Shown piece by piece: positions 36,503-49,399 of a stretch of 64,000 nucleotides of DNA. Made by a program: the position numbers and the translations under genes. Position 1 is the first letter of the stretch; each line of letters opens with the position of its first letter. The stretch is from contig QANU01112598.1 of NCBI GenBank assembly GCA_003254905.1, positions 62,001 through 126,000 of the forward strand. The letters are read 5' to 3'. A model generated the notes under the pieces. It ran no database searches. It saw only the letters and a program-made list of their open reading frames with translations, and had not been told where the DNA came from. The DNA is from Nissolia schottii (taxonomy: Eukaryota > Streptophyta > Magnoliopsida > Fabales > Fabaceae).

Positions 36503-38511
36503 GACCTCAAAAGAGGGCATAAATAAGTTAAATTCTATGAAATTATTAATGTCTATAGAGACGTGAATTTGGCTGCCCTCTACTTCTTTTCATTTAGAAA
36601 GGAAATAAAAGCCTCGGTATCAACTCAAGTATTTTGGCCAATTATTATTTATAATCAAAAGATTCAAGGATCAACTGCTTCTTACCTCAAGCAAGCAAAA
36701 TGGAAATGAAATAAAATTGAGATTGAGATACCTCTCTTCTGTAGTATTGTAAAGTATCCTCTCCGTATCCATTCCCCCAAGTATACCTTGTCGGCAACAT
36801 CCAAGTCAATACTACTACTAAGACAATGGAAGAGAAGAATATGTTGAGTTTGTTCCGATAAATTCCAAATCCGTGATGAACAACAGCATAAGAACCTGCG
36901 TGATAAGGAAAAGCATGCTGAAGTCTTGAATCATTTATTTAGATAATAATATGCAAAATCATTTCAAGTTATATCATAAGAAAGATGCAGATAGATCATC
37001 CTAGTTATTTTAAGACATGTCTATTGGACATTGTTCTGTTCTACTTCCACAAAATCTTGAAGCAAATATTTTCACTACTCATTTATCATAATTCATCATC
37101 CACTAGTCTTTGGATTTTCCCTTGAAGTAAGAGTTGAGTTTACCAAAAGGGGGTAAAATTGATATTTACGTCCGATATTATTCTGAAACTGCTCAGACAA
37201 AATGTGTCATCTGTATGTCGGCGTAGGAGAAACTTATGTCTGGTATGTATAAAAGACTTGGTTCTATGATATAATTTTAGCAGAAGTGATGAAATCCAAA
37301 GAGGATAGTGCCATAAATATTTTGTAAAGAACTGTATTAACGAATGTTCTAAGAACCAGCTTGGAAACACATAATGCAATACGTGGTACTCGTACAATCA
37401 ATTGTAACTATTGGTCCATTGGTTTCATAGTCCTTCCATCCATACAATGTTTCTACTAAATAATTCCTGAAATGACAAATTTTAGGTATAACTCAAAATC
37501 AATCTTGAAAAAAACCAAGGAGAGAACTTTGCAAACATAATCACTCGCCACTTTAACAACAGAAAGAAGTAGTTCATTGTTAACTGAGATTGGATCTGGT
37601 TGCCGCTGAATTTGTTAGGGGCAGATAAAAGTCCTGTTAGTATTTAACAGTCCTGTTAATAACAGGCCCTCGCCTATTATTGGCTTAAAGTTTCAGGCCA
37701 AATGCTTAAAGTTTTGAGCTTGTGCTTTAGTCAAGCTTCAAGCCTAGCAGGCTCTTGCATGAGGAGGATTTAGAGATTTTTTACTTATGACCTCTCCTAG
37801 CTATTAATCCCCCTTAGGTTGAGTATTTTCAATTACCTATATTGCATGGATACTCCAAATTTTGGAGAAGTACCCGTATGGGTATGTACCAGGTATGGGT
37901 ACGCCTGGGTACGGCTAAGTATGTATCTAAATTATATTTTTTTTTTTTAAAAATAGAACGGTTACAGCTCTAGATCTGGCTGAATATAGCTGAGTGCGGT
38001 TGGGTGCGGGTATGCCAGATGACTAAAACCACGTCATTTTGAGGTTTTTTTTTATTTAAAAGTTTGACTTACTAATCAAACCTTAATAATAAAAAAAAAA
38101 GTAATACATTAACTCTTCCTTCAATCTTCTACGCCTTCTTCTTTAATCTGTGTCCTTGTAGCACAACCTTGTCTTTGGCAATGCGACCTTATTTTTAGCG
38201 AGTTCTAGTTTCTTTTCTCTTTTGCTATTTTTTTTTTAAAAAATGAATAAATATGATTTTGATTTTTTTTTGTGGTATTGATTTTCTATTAAATATATAT
38301 ATTAGTTATCTTGTGAATTTTTTTATTATATGTAATTTATTATATACATATATATATTTTTGGAGTACTCGCACTCCTATTTTTCAAACAATTCCGTACC
38401 TGATACTAGTATTGGTACTGGTACTGTACCTGTGTAAAATAGTCAATTACTCTAGTTTGTGGTTGATTTCGATGGCACAATGGAGTGTACATCCCGTACT
38501 ACCAATGTGGG
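36503..38511. other. Intergenic DNA 3' of gene A
   Basis: No gene recognised. A TACCCGTA-rich segment (about 37855-37930) and a TACC/GTAC-rich segment (about 38355-38435) flank an AT-rich core with GGA(G)TACTC words at both sides. They could be ends of a decayed DNA transposon, but boundaries and target duplications are not clear. Confidence 0.4.
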
Positions 38512-38908
38512 TTCTTTGGTGCCCCTAGGGCCACGGGGCATTGTAACTTTTTATTTTAAAAAATGCAATTTAATATTGTATTAATTTAAAAGTTATCAAA
38601 TAATCATAAAAATGTTCATAATGATACTTTATTTTATGTTTAGTTGCATTGTTTCTTTAATACTTATCTTTTGAAAATCAAATCTCTAAATTATATAATT
38701 ATTTAAGATTTTTTCAATTTTTTTAGTTCAAATTTAGAGATTCAATTTTCAAAAGATAAGTATTAAAGAAACAATGCAACTAAACATAAAATAAAGTATC
38801 ATTATGAACATTGTTATGATTATTTGTCAATTTTTAAGTTAATATAACACTAAATTGTGTTTTTTTCTTCTTAGGTCGGAGGATATGGTGCCCCGGGCAC
38901 CAAAGAAT
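38512..38908. mobile_element. Foldback inverted-repeat element (MITE-like)
   Basis: Arms 38512-about 38693 and about 38733-38908 are inverted copies around a loop of about 40 bp. The outer ends read TTCTTTGGTGCCC at both sides. The inner roughly 80 bp of the stem differ at only two positions (38613-38693 against 38733-38813). There is no coding capacity and no clear target duplication. Confidence 0.8.
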
Positions 38909-39739
38909 CCACCAACTAACAAATCAGCTTTATATTAGTTCTGCATTTAGCTTCATTTGGCAATAACTGCATGGTACAGGGTATTGGAGTGAATCTACAT
39001 TAATTAAACTCCATAAACACTTGTTAAATCAAAGCATGGACGCTAACAAGTGATGCCACAAACTCACGAAGCAAATGCAACACAATAGAATGGCCAATTC
39101 AAAAATAGGATCCCAAGAAAATATCAAAAAATTGAACGCCGCGTTCTTCTTCATAAGAAAGACTTACGTTTTCATTTGCCATGTGGCGCGATTGGGAACG
39201 ATTGCATGAATCCATTTCAAGCATGCTCAGCAAAGAAAGCAGTTTCCAATCGAATCAACTTGTCCCGTTGCAAATTAGGGCGTGAAATCAGTTATCTCGG
39301 AACTAAATTCGATTCTGATTCTGCAGCAACTGTTTCGAGTTTAATAAAAAAAGAAAAAACCAAAAGGGTCAGATTATATGCTAATTGATTCCATTGATTG
39401 GTAGTTCAATCCTCCTTCCCTTTTTTCTGTTATTTGCTAATTGTAATTAAAATTTTATTTCATGAAAATTATAGGTAAGCATATGGGTCGGATTGGGCTG
39501 GTTGAACACAACTTGTATCCGATCAAATTTTATGATCAAGTTCTTTCTTTGAACTTAGATTCGGGGACCCGACAACACCATGTGTCATGACAAATCATAT
39601 AATTATTTAATTGTCAATCAGTTTAAATGATTTGGTCTTCTGGTGCTGTCTTCATGGCAATCTCACCAACCTCTAAGCAGACACGCCAAAACTGCAGCCT
39701 TCTCATGCACCGGTGCCATTATTCATGATTGTTGCCTGC
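38909..39739. other. Intergenic DNA 3' of gene B
   Basis: No supported gene. Genes A and B converge here with about 3.2 kb between their stop codons. The first 40 bp past the gene B stop still match the last codons and 3' flank of gene A. Confidence 0.5.
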
Positions 39740-42700
39740 TTAGATATTTGGGGAGGAATTCTTCCTGCAACTAGACCAATATTCAGCTACCAGCTTAGAA
39801 AATGAAGAGTTTGTCTCCATAAGCTTTGAAGGCTCATCATATTCCATCAATTTTCCTTAATAGCAAACAATAAATAAGAATATTAATGAAACAAACAAAA
39901 TGATACAAAGACAGTGCATCTAATAAAAAGACAACAAAATAACGAGTAACTATTACTTTCTACATTTCATTATATCTATTATTTTATTGAAAAGGATTTG
40001 CTAACCAATGTTTTAGGTATTAGTAAAGAGACAAAAATAAATAATTTTTCAATGAAAAACGTAAAATTTATATTTTCAAGTCATTGGAAACAATTAAAAG
40101 TTTAGATTCCTTAACCAAGTTTGGAAAACCCTTATCAAAATTAGCATCCTTAATTTTCAACACCTATTTCAACTATTTAATTTATTATATTTTTTTGTCT
40201 TGACCAAAGCATCACATTAACTAACATCACACGAAGCGGTAAACTGCTAGTCACATATGAGCCTTCATTCCCATGGGTGGAGTGTGGAGATATAACTCTC
40301 CCCCACCCCACACACACCCCCTCGTGGTTAAAGGGACAAAATGATGTTTCACTAGGCCACACAATGTTGTTATTTATTATAGTAATGTCACACTAATAAT
40401 CTTGTGAGAATTGATCAACATACCATAAGAGAGGACCATGACCATGTCACTATCTATAACAGTTGGAACTCTGTGAGCCACGGTTATTACTGTGCATTCT
40501 GCAAATTCTTGTCTTATAACTCGCTGTAGGATTGCATCAGTGGCAGAGTCAATTGATGCGGTAGCTTCATCAAGAACAAGAATTCTGTTCCTCTTAAGTA
40601 GTACTCTTCCAAGGCAAAACAATTGACGTTGTCCCAAGCTCCAATTTCCACCTTCATCACTCACTGTAAAACTAGCAAGAATTAGACTTCAACTGAAAAA
40701 AAATGACTTCATTTAGCTACAAACAGTAACCATGAACTTTGTTAGTTTTAAGCGTAAATTACATTGACCTTCCATTAGATTTAGTAAAATTATATTGATA
40801 TTCCTCTATTTTGGTAAATTACACTTACCTCCTTCGCGAACACTGATTTTTCCTTATAATTAATAACAGAGTTAGACCACATTTGTTATTAAGATGTATT
40901 TCCTTCAAGTGTTTAAGGTTTAAGCTCCTCTCCCTCTCTTACGTGCAAGAGAAGACCAAAGGGAGCTCTGAAATCACATATGAAAAGGCCAAAGGGATCA
41001 TGAAATCTGCTTAAACTGAAAATGTAAGTGGCATAATAAAAAAAGAAAATACCCTTAATAATAAATGTTTAATGTTGTCAGCATTCATCAGGGGAGGTGA
41101 ATATAATTTACTAAAATAAAAAAGGTGTTTGTGTAATTTCACTAACTCACAGGGAATGTTGGAGTAATTTACCCTAATTTTAGAAGAGTCCTCTTGATGT
41201 TGCTACTATGTAAGATTGTTGGGATCAAGTTGTTCAAGATAACTCACCAGAAGAGTCCAAGAGACTTGGTAGATTGCTGATTGTCTCCTTAAGCTGACAT
41301 TTCTCTAAAGCCTAATATAAAAATAAAAATCTGATCAAATATGTGCATATTGAAAGGCTCATGTAGAAGATAATGTGACTTAACTTATGAGTTGGTTCAT
41401 TCACCTTCCATATTTCATCATCTGAGTACAGGCCTAGAGGGTCCACGTTTGTTCTAATGCTTCCCTTGAATAGAGTTGGTTCTTGAGGGATAATGCTTAG
41501 CTTCATTCTCAAATCCTTCAACCCCATTGAGCATATGTCAATCCCATCAATAAGTATATTACCTCTTGAAGGGTCAACCAGGCGAAACAAAGCACTTATA
41601 AGTGTAGTTTTTCCGCTTCCGGTCCTTCCTACAACTCCCACTCTATTCCCTTCTTTGAAGGTGCAAGTGATGCCCTTAAGGACTAGTGGAGCATTTGGAC
41701 GGTATCTAACCTGAAACCAGTGAAGGAAAACAAGCTATAATACTTGAAATGTTCCCTCCAATTTTCATAAATAAGATTAAAAATATCAAAAGCAGAAGTG
41801 AAACAAATACAATATGCAACTTTACCAAAATAACAACAATATCAACTAAGTTCTGTCCCACTTAGAAGGGTTGGCTACATGGATTAGACACACCCTAGTA
41901 TTTTGTAATGAATCATGATAACATTCATTCAAATCATAAAATTTAAAATCTCTTTTAATAATTTCACATAATATTTTTAGGTTTCCCTTTACCCTTAACT
42001 ATTGCACTACCATCCATCTGACCTGTTATTTTTACTGGGATTTCTACCAGCCTATTCTACACATGTCCAAATGGCCGTAGGCAAGATTCTACTATTTTCT
42101 TTTCTTTTTCAATAGGTGCTACCCAAGTTTATCAAAATAAAATCCATAAAACTAAATTTCAATTAGCTTTGTTACCTCTAAGGCTTGCAGATCAATCCTT
42201 CCCTTGGAAGGCCATGAGGACGGAGGCCTGTTATCCTCCACAATGGCAGGAGGTTCAGCTGGTATGTGAATGAATTGCTTGATTCTTTCAACAGAGATTA
42301 TATGATTTGATAAGTTGCAAAACCATCTGGTCCAAAATATTTGAGCTTGTGTCAATGTGAAAGCATAAGAAAGAGAAAGTCCCACAAGGCCTGCACATAC
42401 CATGATAAAAAAAAAAATTCCAAACATTACTACCATGTAGCCGCTTGAAAAAAATCATGGTAACTATATTTTTTTAATTAATGTAATGTTACCTGGGGAC
42501 ACGTATCCCATTGGAACTAGAACAAGTAATAAGGCTGCAGTGAAGACTGTCAAGTTTTGAAGTACTTCAATCCTCAAAACTAACCATTCCAAGGTCACAT
42601 TAGAATGAAAGAACAATGTTGCATCTGTGTCCACAAGCTTTAGGTAGTTTTTGACAAATCTGTCCACCATGTTGAAGGCTCTTACAGTAACCACTCCGAG

Positions 42701-45700
42701 TGATGTCTCAGCTGCAAAGTTCATGACCGGAGCTTTTGTGGTTCCGTTGATTCTTATTAGTTCCCTTGCAGAGGCTTGATAATATCCCTTTTAGAGGTAA
42801 AAAAAAATGAAAAAAAAAATATTTAAGAAGTTGCTAGCTCCATGATTTAAAGAAATGATGGTCAATAAAAGTTGTAGAGAGATAACGGATAAACCTGAAC
42901 ATATATTGATGCGACCATAGCAGGAATGGCAACAATTAGAACTTGCCATGTGACTGAAGCCATTACACAAATTATAGCACCAATTTCAATTGCTACTGAT
43001 CCTACATAAGTGGTGGCAGTAGGTATATCAAAGTCTAGAATACTCAAATCTGATGAAGCCTGCAAGTGAGAAGAATTAACATCAATTGGGAGGATGACTA
43101 ACTGCTAAAGAATAAACATGATATTACATATATTAAGATTTTAATTACTGTGTAAAACCTTGTGTATTACATAGTCATTCAATCACATCTTCTAATGTGC
43201 ATGACTCTTCAAGTAGTGGGTGAGAAAGTCAAAACATTTTTACTAATGTAGCAAGATGTGATTGAATGTCATTACATAACAATTAAACTCATAAACTATT
43301 TTCCAATAAAGATATACACATTAACATTAGTTCTGCAATGATCATTGTTGCCACATAAGCCCCTCAAAGATTCAAAATATTGGCGCTCCAAAATGATGAG
43401 TATGTGGAGTTTTAGATCTTCAAGGGGCTTATAAGGTAACAATGATCTTTGGAGGACTAATATGGTGACACGTGTATCTTTTGAGGACTAAAATAAGGTT
43501 CCACCCTGCTCTATGGAGGAGAAAATCTTACTCTGGTCAAAATCCTTCCTACAGGGGTTGAATCGAAGAACAGCATAGGAGCATTGAATATAGCCTTGGT
43601 GAAACCAGAGAAGAAGGCTGATGAGGCTTTTAATCCAAGATGTGCAGCAAATAAAGACCTTAGAAATACAAAGACGGCGCCAAAGAATGAAATTACTGAG
43701 TAAACTCCAATCAAAGTGCCACTAGTGACATTTGGCATGTCAACGGCAAGAGCAAGCCAAAAAGTAGATGCAGTCTGCAAAGCAGCGAAAGCAGCCATTC
43801 CTAATATGACCATACACAGCATGAATTCACCCTTAGAAAATGAAACGTACTCCCAGAACGGCTTCCACCCAACATCACCAATCTCTTTTTCTTCTTCTTG
43901 TGTAAGCTGTGCCCCAAGTTGTTGACCCTCAACAGAAGAAATCTCTCCCTCACTTTGACTTTTAGAGAGGTAGGAACCATGAGACTCTTCTGGATGACCC
44001 ACAACCTTATTCTCAGGATCTTCTTTGTTTTCATTGTTTTTGTCAAACTCAGTTATTGCATCTCTATGGGCACTCACAAGTTGTTCAAAGGCAGTGCCAG
44101 CTGTCAGGAGATCATGGTAACTGCCTGATTGAGTAACATTTCCTCCCTCCATTACCTAGAATTTGAGTTGTAACATTTAATATGAATTAGTCCCTCATGC
44201 AATGTATTAGTAAAACCAAAATGAGATACTTTACCAGGATTTTATCAACTTCTGAGAGAAACTCCACTTGATGAGTCACTAGAATGACTGTTTTGTCTCT
44301 TAGAGATGTCATGACACATTCCTGTAATTTAGTAAATGCAAAAATTAGTTTGACTCACCGGTAAAAGAGGCCTATAGTTCTGCTATAATTAAGAATAGGG
44401 TAATTAATACAAACTACTATTGAGATTTGCTAAAATAGCATTTCATCTTAATCTATGTGCAAAATTGCCATCCACCCCAACTTTTAATTGTTATTTAGCA
44501 CCAATTTCTCTTAGATCAGTGAAAACAATAAAATCTTGTTTTCTATCTTTATTTCCCGTGTTCACTATTTTCCTCACAAAATGGAAACAAGGTTTTATTA
44601 GATTCAGTATTTTCACCATTTCCTTCGCAAACTTTTGAAAATAGAGAATACAAAAAATGAAGACAGAAACCTAATAGATCATTAATGATCGGTTACATGA
44701 AAATATAGGGTGAAATGCAATTTTACAAATAGTTTAGGGTGGAGTGCGCAATTTTACCAACTCCAAGAGCATTTTGTGCTCACTACCCTTTAAGAATACG
44801 AAAGCGATGCATTCTTTTTCAGTAGTGAAAGTGATATGTTCTTTACATTGAATAGAATGGCACCAGTGTGTGCATCAACTGCGCTGAAAGGATCATCTAG
44901 GAGGTAGATGTGAGCATCATTGTAAACTGCTCTAGCTAGTTGAATCCTTTGCTTTTGTCCTCCACTCATGTTGATCCCTCGCTGACCGATTTCCGTCAGA
45001 TCGCCATGGCTAAAATCTTTGATGTCCTTATCTAAGGCACAAACCTTAATGGCATTCTCATATCTTGCTTTGTCCATTGGCTTGCCGAAGAGTACATTAT
45101 CTCGAACTGTCCCACTTTGTATCCAAGAAGTTTGAGACACATAGGCTATGGTCCCACGTACATTAACCTGTTTTAAATTAGCGTGAACTTGAAAGATGCT
45201 AAAATTATAAATATGAAATGGCAATGATAATTGTTGATTAAATTTGTAAAATAAAATTGATGATGACAAACATTGCCTGAACGTTTTAATATGTGTGCTA
45301 GTGTTTCAGGATAAATTAAATTAGCGAGCAATATTATCTCCTCTTGTCCCAAGTTAGCATTTGTAATATCTCAAGAAAAATAAAGAAAGGAAGGGACTAT
45401 GGACAGCAAAAATTTCAGACAGCAGCTGAAAATGTGTTAGCAAATTTTAAATTGAGAAAATGACATAGAGAAGAAATAAACGCATTGGAAGCATTGGAAA
45501 GGAAAGCATGCACTGATGCTGGAATAAAAGAAAGAAAAGGAAAATTATTATTGAAATAGGAAAGAAACGAGACTTAAGAAAGGAAGAATAGATATTTATG
45601 GCCTGACATCGAATTGAGAGAGCAACAGTATATGCTCAGATTCTAATTGAAGGAAAACGTGTTGCAGGAAGTGCATCAGCACAATTCAAGGGAAATGAAA

Positions 45701-48700
45701 AAGGAAGAATATTTTATTTTAAGGAGGAAGAAAAAGTATGGGGGACTACTAATTGAAAGAGACAAGCATTTATGAAAAAGGTAGAAAGAGAAACAAAATT
45801 GGAGGCTATGAAGTACAACCTCTTGACAAGCAATCTTCCATATACAACAAAGGCTATGATATAGCTATAAATGGAGAATAGGACAAAGAGATGAAAAAGT
45901 AATTTTTCTTTGACAAAAAGGAAGAATCACGTGAAGTGGTACACCAAAAGGGAAGAATGGACATGATTGATACAATAAAAAATAGGAAAGCAAATGTCAT
46001 GGTACAAAGGAGCTCTCCTTGCAAACCATCTAGATACAAAATAATGGAAAGAAATAATTATAGTTAAAGAAAGAAAGAAAGAGAAACTAGCGTGAAGAAA
46101 AGAGGAAGGCTGGAAAAATTAATGAAGCAAAAATTAGCATCCCCTTCCAAACGGTCACAAGAAGCTAATGGATGCAAAATTGGAAAAACAACAATCTTGG
46201 AGCAAGGAGCTCTCCCTACAACGGTCAAGAGGCAAACGACTCAACTTCAAGATAAATGAAGAAAGGGCACAAATCATGGGAAGAAGGAATCATGGCAAAG
46301 AAGATGATCTTGAAGCTTCAAGAATCGAGCATAAATAAGTGACCAATGATCACTTTGAAAAGTAAGACACTAGAACCAAAAAACCATCCGTGATATTTTC
46401 TCCCAAGAGCTTTACCTACTTTTCAATCTCTGATTATTTTGGTCTATACCTTGGTTTGAAATTGTTGAGTGTCTTCATTGTTTGGAAAATATTTTTGAGA
46501 ATTATTTTGGTGAGAAACAGAGAGCTTGAGAGAAAGAGTTTGCTGCAATTTTCTGTTTTGGTTTGAAAAATTCCTGAGTGAAAGGAATTATTGTTTTGTC
46601 TTTGTACTTGAATTTGGTGTGAAAGAAAATTGATTTTGGCGTTTGAAGAACTGGGCGTAGATTCCCGTTAAGGAATTGAACCAGTATAAACCTCTGTGAA
46701 ATTTCTTTCCCTTATATCTTTTACATATTCTGCTCTTAATATTATTCAGTTCTTTATTTTCCAAGAATCAAGTTTTTTTTAAAAACTTATCTCCCAGAAA
46801 ACTAGGAGATATCTCCTGAAATTTTAGGAGACAAATTATAAAGGAACAAAATTTTTTTTAAAAGACCCTTGCTTAGATTCAACCCCCCTTCTCTAAGCCA
46901 CACAAAACCATCAATAATGAATAAACTAAACTACACTAGTTCAGCCAATAACTCACAGTTCCTGAGATCTTGGGAATCTCTCCAAGTATTGCGTGCAAAA
47001 GAGATGATTTTCCACCTCCAACAGGCCCACAAATTGCAATTTTTTGCCCCCATTTGACATCCAAATTGACATTAGTTAAAGTTGGGGACGCTGATTCCTG
47101 ATCCCAAGTAAAGTTCCCAGCTTGAATTTCTACAGCATTGCCATTAGCTGAAGATTGTTGATTAATACCCCTTGCATCTTCATCGTTGCTGAGCTCTTCA
47201 TCAAGCAAGAAGGCATTGAGACGACCAAAGGAGACCATGACTTGGATCAGAACAGACAGAGACTCCGGGATCGTTCTAACAGGCTCTGACAAGATCCTCA
47301 ATGTTGCAAGAACTGTGAATATGGTTCCCGCGTTCAAAGGAGCGCTGTGGAAAAGAGCACATCCGAGGAACACAACCGACGACACAATGGTGGGAGACAT
47401 CCAATAAAGAATTGATCCATAAGCCTTCATGACCTGTGCCTTAGACAACCATATGAACTCCTCAGCGCGTAGGGACTCGACCAGGCTCTTGAACTTGTCT
47501 TCCCAGGATTGTAACTTGATGATCTTCATACTGTTCAGGATTTCTGAAGTTGATCTTAGGCGCTCGTCCTGTGCTATCATGAACTGTGACTGGCAGTTCT
47601 GTAGGATCTTTGCAAAGGGTACGTTGAGAACTCCACAGACGATGAAAGGGACTAAACCAGGAAGGGCTCCGAGACCCACAACACCGAAAAGGACAACAAT
47701 GGACACAATAAGCTGCACTGCACTAGTCCATGTCACGTGAAACCACCATGGGAACTCCCCCATTCTATACGCATCAACCGCAATGTAATTCACAATCTCA
47801 CCCGCCGAGTGCCTTCTCCTCGCCGAGCTCGAAAGCTTCAGCTGTTTTTGATAGACCGCCGCCATCAGAGCCGATCTCATTTTCATTCCTGACCTCCTCG
47901 AGTCAAAGAACCAATGCCTTTGGGAAAAAGATTCAAGCACATTTGTGATAATCAGAAACCCAAATATGGATAGACCCTCTTTGATATCTGCCTCGGTGCT
48001 ATTTGAGTAGTTTACAAAAGCATAGAGTATAAGAGGAGAAACTACAACACAGACAGTTCTGATTAATGCATAGAATGCCACCAACATGTTCTCTTTTAAG
48101 TAAACTCTAACCAAAGACCAAAGAACCAAGTTTTTGGTATCGTTCTTGCCTCTCTCCCTTAAAAGGGATTCCCAAGCAAGCACAAACTTTTGGTAGGCAG
48201 AGTGTGCTTCATCTTCAGGAACAAGAGAAGGGATGTCTTCAAGAGCTAGCGGCTTTGAGTAACCCAAACTGAGTAAAGGGTTAACCCAAGAGAAGGTCAA
48301 CTTGCTTAGAAACGTAGCGTGTCCTAGACCCGTTTGTTTATGATCATCTTTATGGGATAAGAGAGGCTCAGATAAACTTGCAGCATCTTTCATACTTGGT
48401 ATGACAAAACAACCAAGATTTTGGAAGGCGCAGAAAAGAAGTAACAAGTGCACAAGCCACTGTACCACATCAAAAACTTCAATTGCATTCCGTTTGAACA
48501 GAATTTCGACGTTGAGAGCCGAAACCAATACGCAAGAAGATCCCCACCAGACTGAGTTCAGATTTTTTATCCACTTGTTTCTCTGAGCAAGCAAGGAAAC
48601 TGCCGAAGAAATCCAAAAGATTCCTCCGATGATGCAAGATAACCAGCTCAGCTGGTTAGAGCCACCAGTTTTGGCTATGAGATTCCATAGGCCAATTACA

Positions 48701-49399
48701 AAAAAGCCAATGCTAACAAGAGCACAACAGATTGATACAAGTGTGAAAATCAGGTTCTTTCTGTTGCTACCACTTGCTGAACCTCTTCTGATCAAACTGA
48801 TAAGCAAAGAGGTGTAGAAGACACATACGAAGAGTAGATTTATAGCGTCTACTGCGCTCTTTTGAGTACACAGAGAAGTGAAATCAAAGTCTTTCAGACA
48901 ACTCCATGAGAAATCCCCTGCACATCCAATAAAGAGGGGAAAAGAACCCAAAAAAAAAAAAAGGAAAAATCAAAGTTTACCACATTTACAAACACATAAT
49001 ATTTCAAGGTTGGAAAAGATTATAATAAACCGTCTATGAAATTCAATAAACAAATAATGTACAAGGACAATGTGTGGCGTAAAAGAAAAAAGCATGAGCA
49101 AAGGAAGTTGGTTATTTATAACTAATGTGATGGTCTCTTTCTCACATTGCTCCTGAAGTTGATTTCAGAACTTGATTGTGTGGTGCTATTTACTGATACT
49201 TGATATATAGTGTTTCATTCCAATACATATAAAGCCCCTTACAATGCGTTGGTTATATAAATAAATAAATAAATGAGAACTCATGAAGATTATGAGATAA
49301 ACTAAATGGTGTAGAAAAGCAAGAACCAATCACATATCGTAGAAGAAGTAGATAGTGTAGTATTCAGATAGTACCCGTTGTGACCCCATAGTAAGCCAT
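39740..49399 (-). CDS. ABCC8: ABCC (MRP-type) transporter, ABCC8-like, gene B
   Basis: Minus-strand exons: 49399-49375, 48917-46957, 45167-44847, 44321-44235, 44155-43532, 43059-42895, 42787-42493, 42390-42176, 41710-41405, 41311-41248, 40663-40424, 39855-39740. The joined CDS is 4419 nt (1472 aa), with intron positions and phases identical to genes A and C. It starts [12 protein letters not shown]0, MSD1, NBD1 (Walker [21 protein letters not shown]), MSD2 and NBD2 ([20 protein letters not shown]) are all present. It is the closest paralogue of gene A, and the exon 11 protein is identical. A 2-nt insertion near the end (CCAAATATCTAA against CCAAATCTAAGC in A) gives an earlier stop, removing about ten C-terminal residues. 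Its introns carry a solo LTR, a LINE tail and small inverted repeats, making it 3.6 kb longer than A. Substrate unknown. Confidence 0.92.
40230..40378 (-). repeat. Possible tRNA-derived SINE in gene B intron 11
   Basis: On the minus strand, TGTGGCCTAGTGAAACATC followed by CTTTAACCACGAGGG resembles the box A part of plant tRNA-derived SINEs. A recognisable box B is missing and no target duplication was found, so this is tentative. Confidence 0.35.
41820..42090 (-). mobile_element. RTE-type LINE 3' fragment in gene B intron 8
   Basis: Read on the minus strand (sense to gene B), one frame gives [20 protein letters not shown] and then [13 protein letters not shown]. This matches the conserved C-terminal end of plant RTE LINE proteins (IKRDL...HVADP..WDKA). 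It is a 5'-truncated relic. Confidence 0.6.
43326..43461. repeat. Short inverted repeat in gene B intron 5
   Basis: Arms 43326-43371 and 43416-43461 are imperfect inverted copies (GATCATTGTTGCCACATAAG against the complement of CTTATAAGGTAACAATGATC) with a 44-bp loop. Likely a small MITE. Confidence 0.65.
45232..46913 (+). mobile_element. Probable solo LTR (SIRE/Maximus-like) in gene B intron 2
   Basis: Intron 2 of gene B is 1789 bp against 121 bp in gene A, and nearly all the excess is this segment. It begins TGTTGATTAAATTTG with TTGATGATGACAAACATTG soon after, and ends GATTCAACCCCCCTTCTC and ACAAAACCATCA. These are phrases typical of the two ends of SIRE/Maximus copia LTRs. It is flanked by ATAAT at 45227-45231 and 46914-46918. 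It carries no coding domain. The AT-only target duplication is weak support, so exact ends are uncertain. Confidence 0.6.

Noticed and set aside
37850..38440. DNA transposon with TACCCG-rich ends
   Set aside because: The two sides share words but I could not align consistent terminal inverted repeats or a target duplication.
46869..48817. Plus-strand frames of 60-103 codons opposite the ABCC exon 2 of gene B
   Set aside because: They are antisense shadows of a strongly coding exon. The same shadows occur opposite gene A and gene C.
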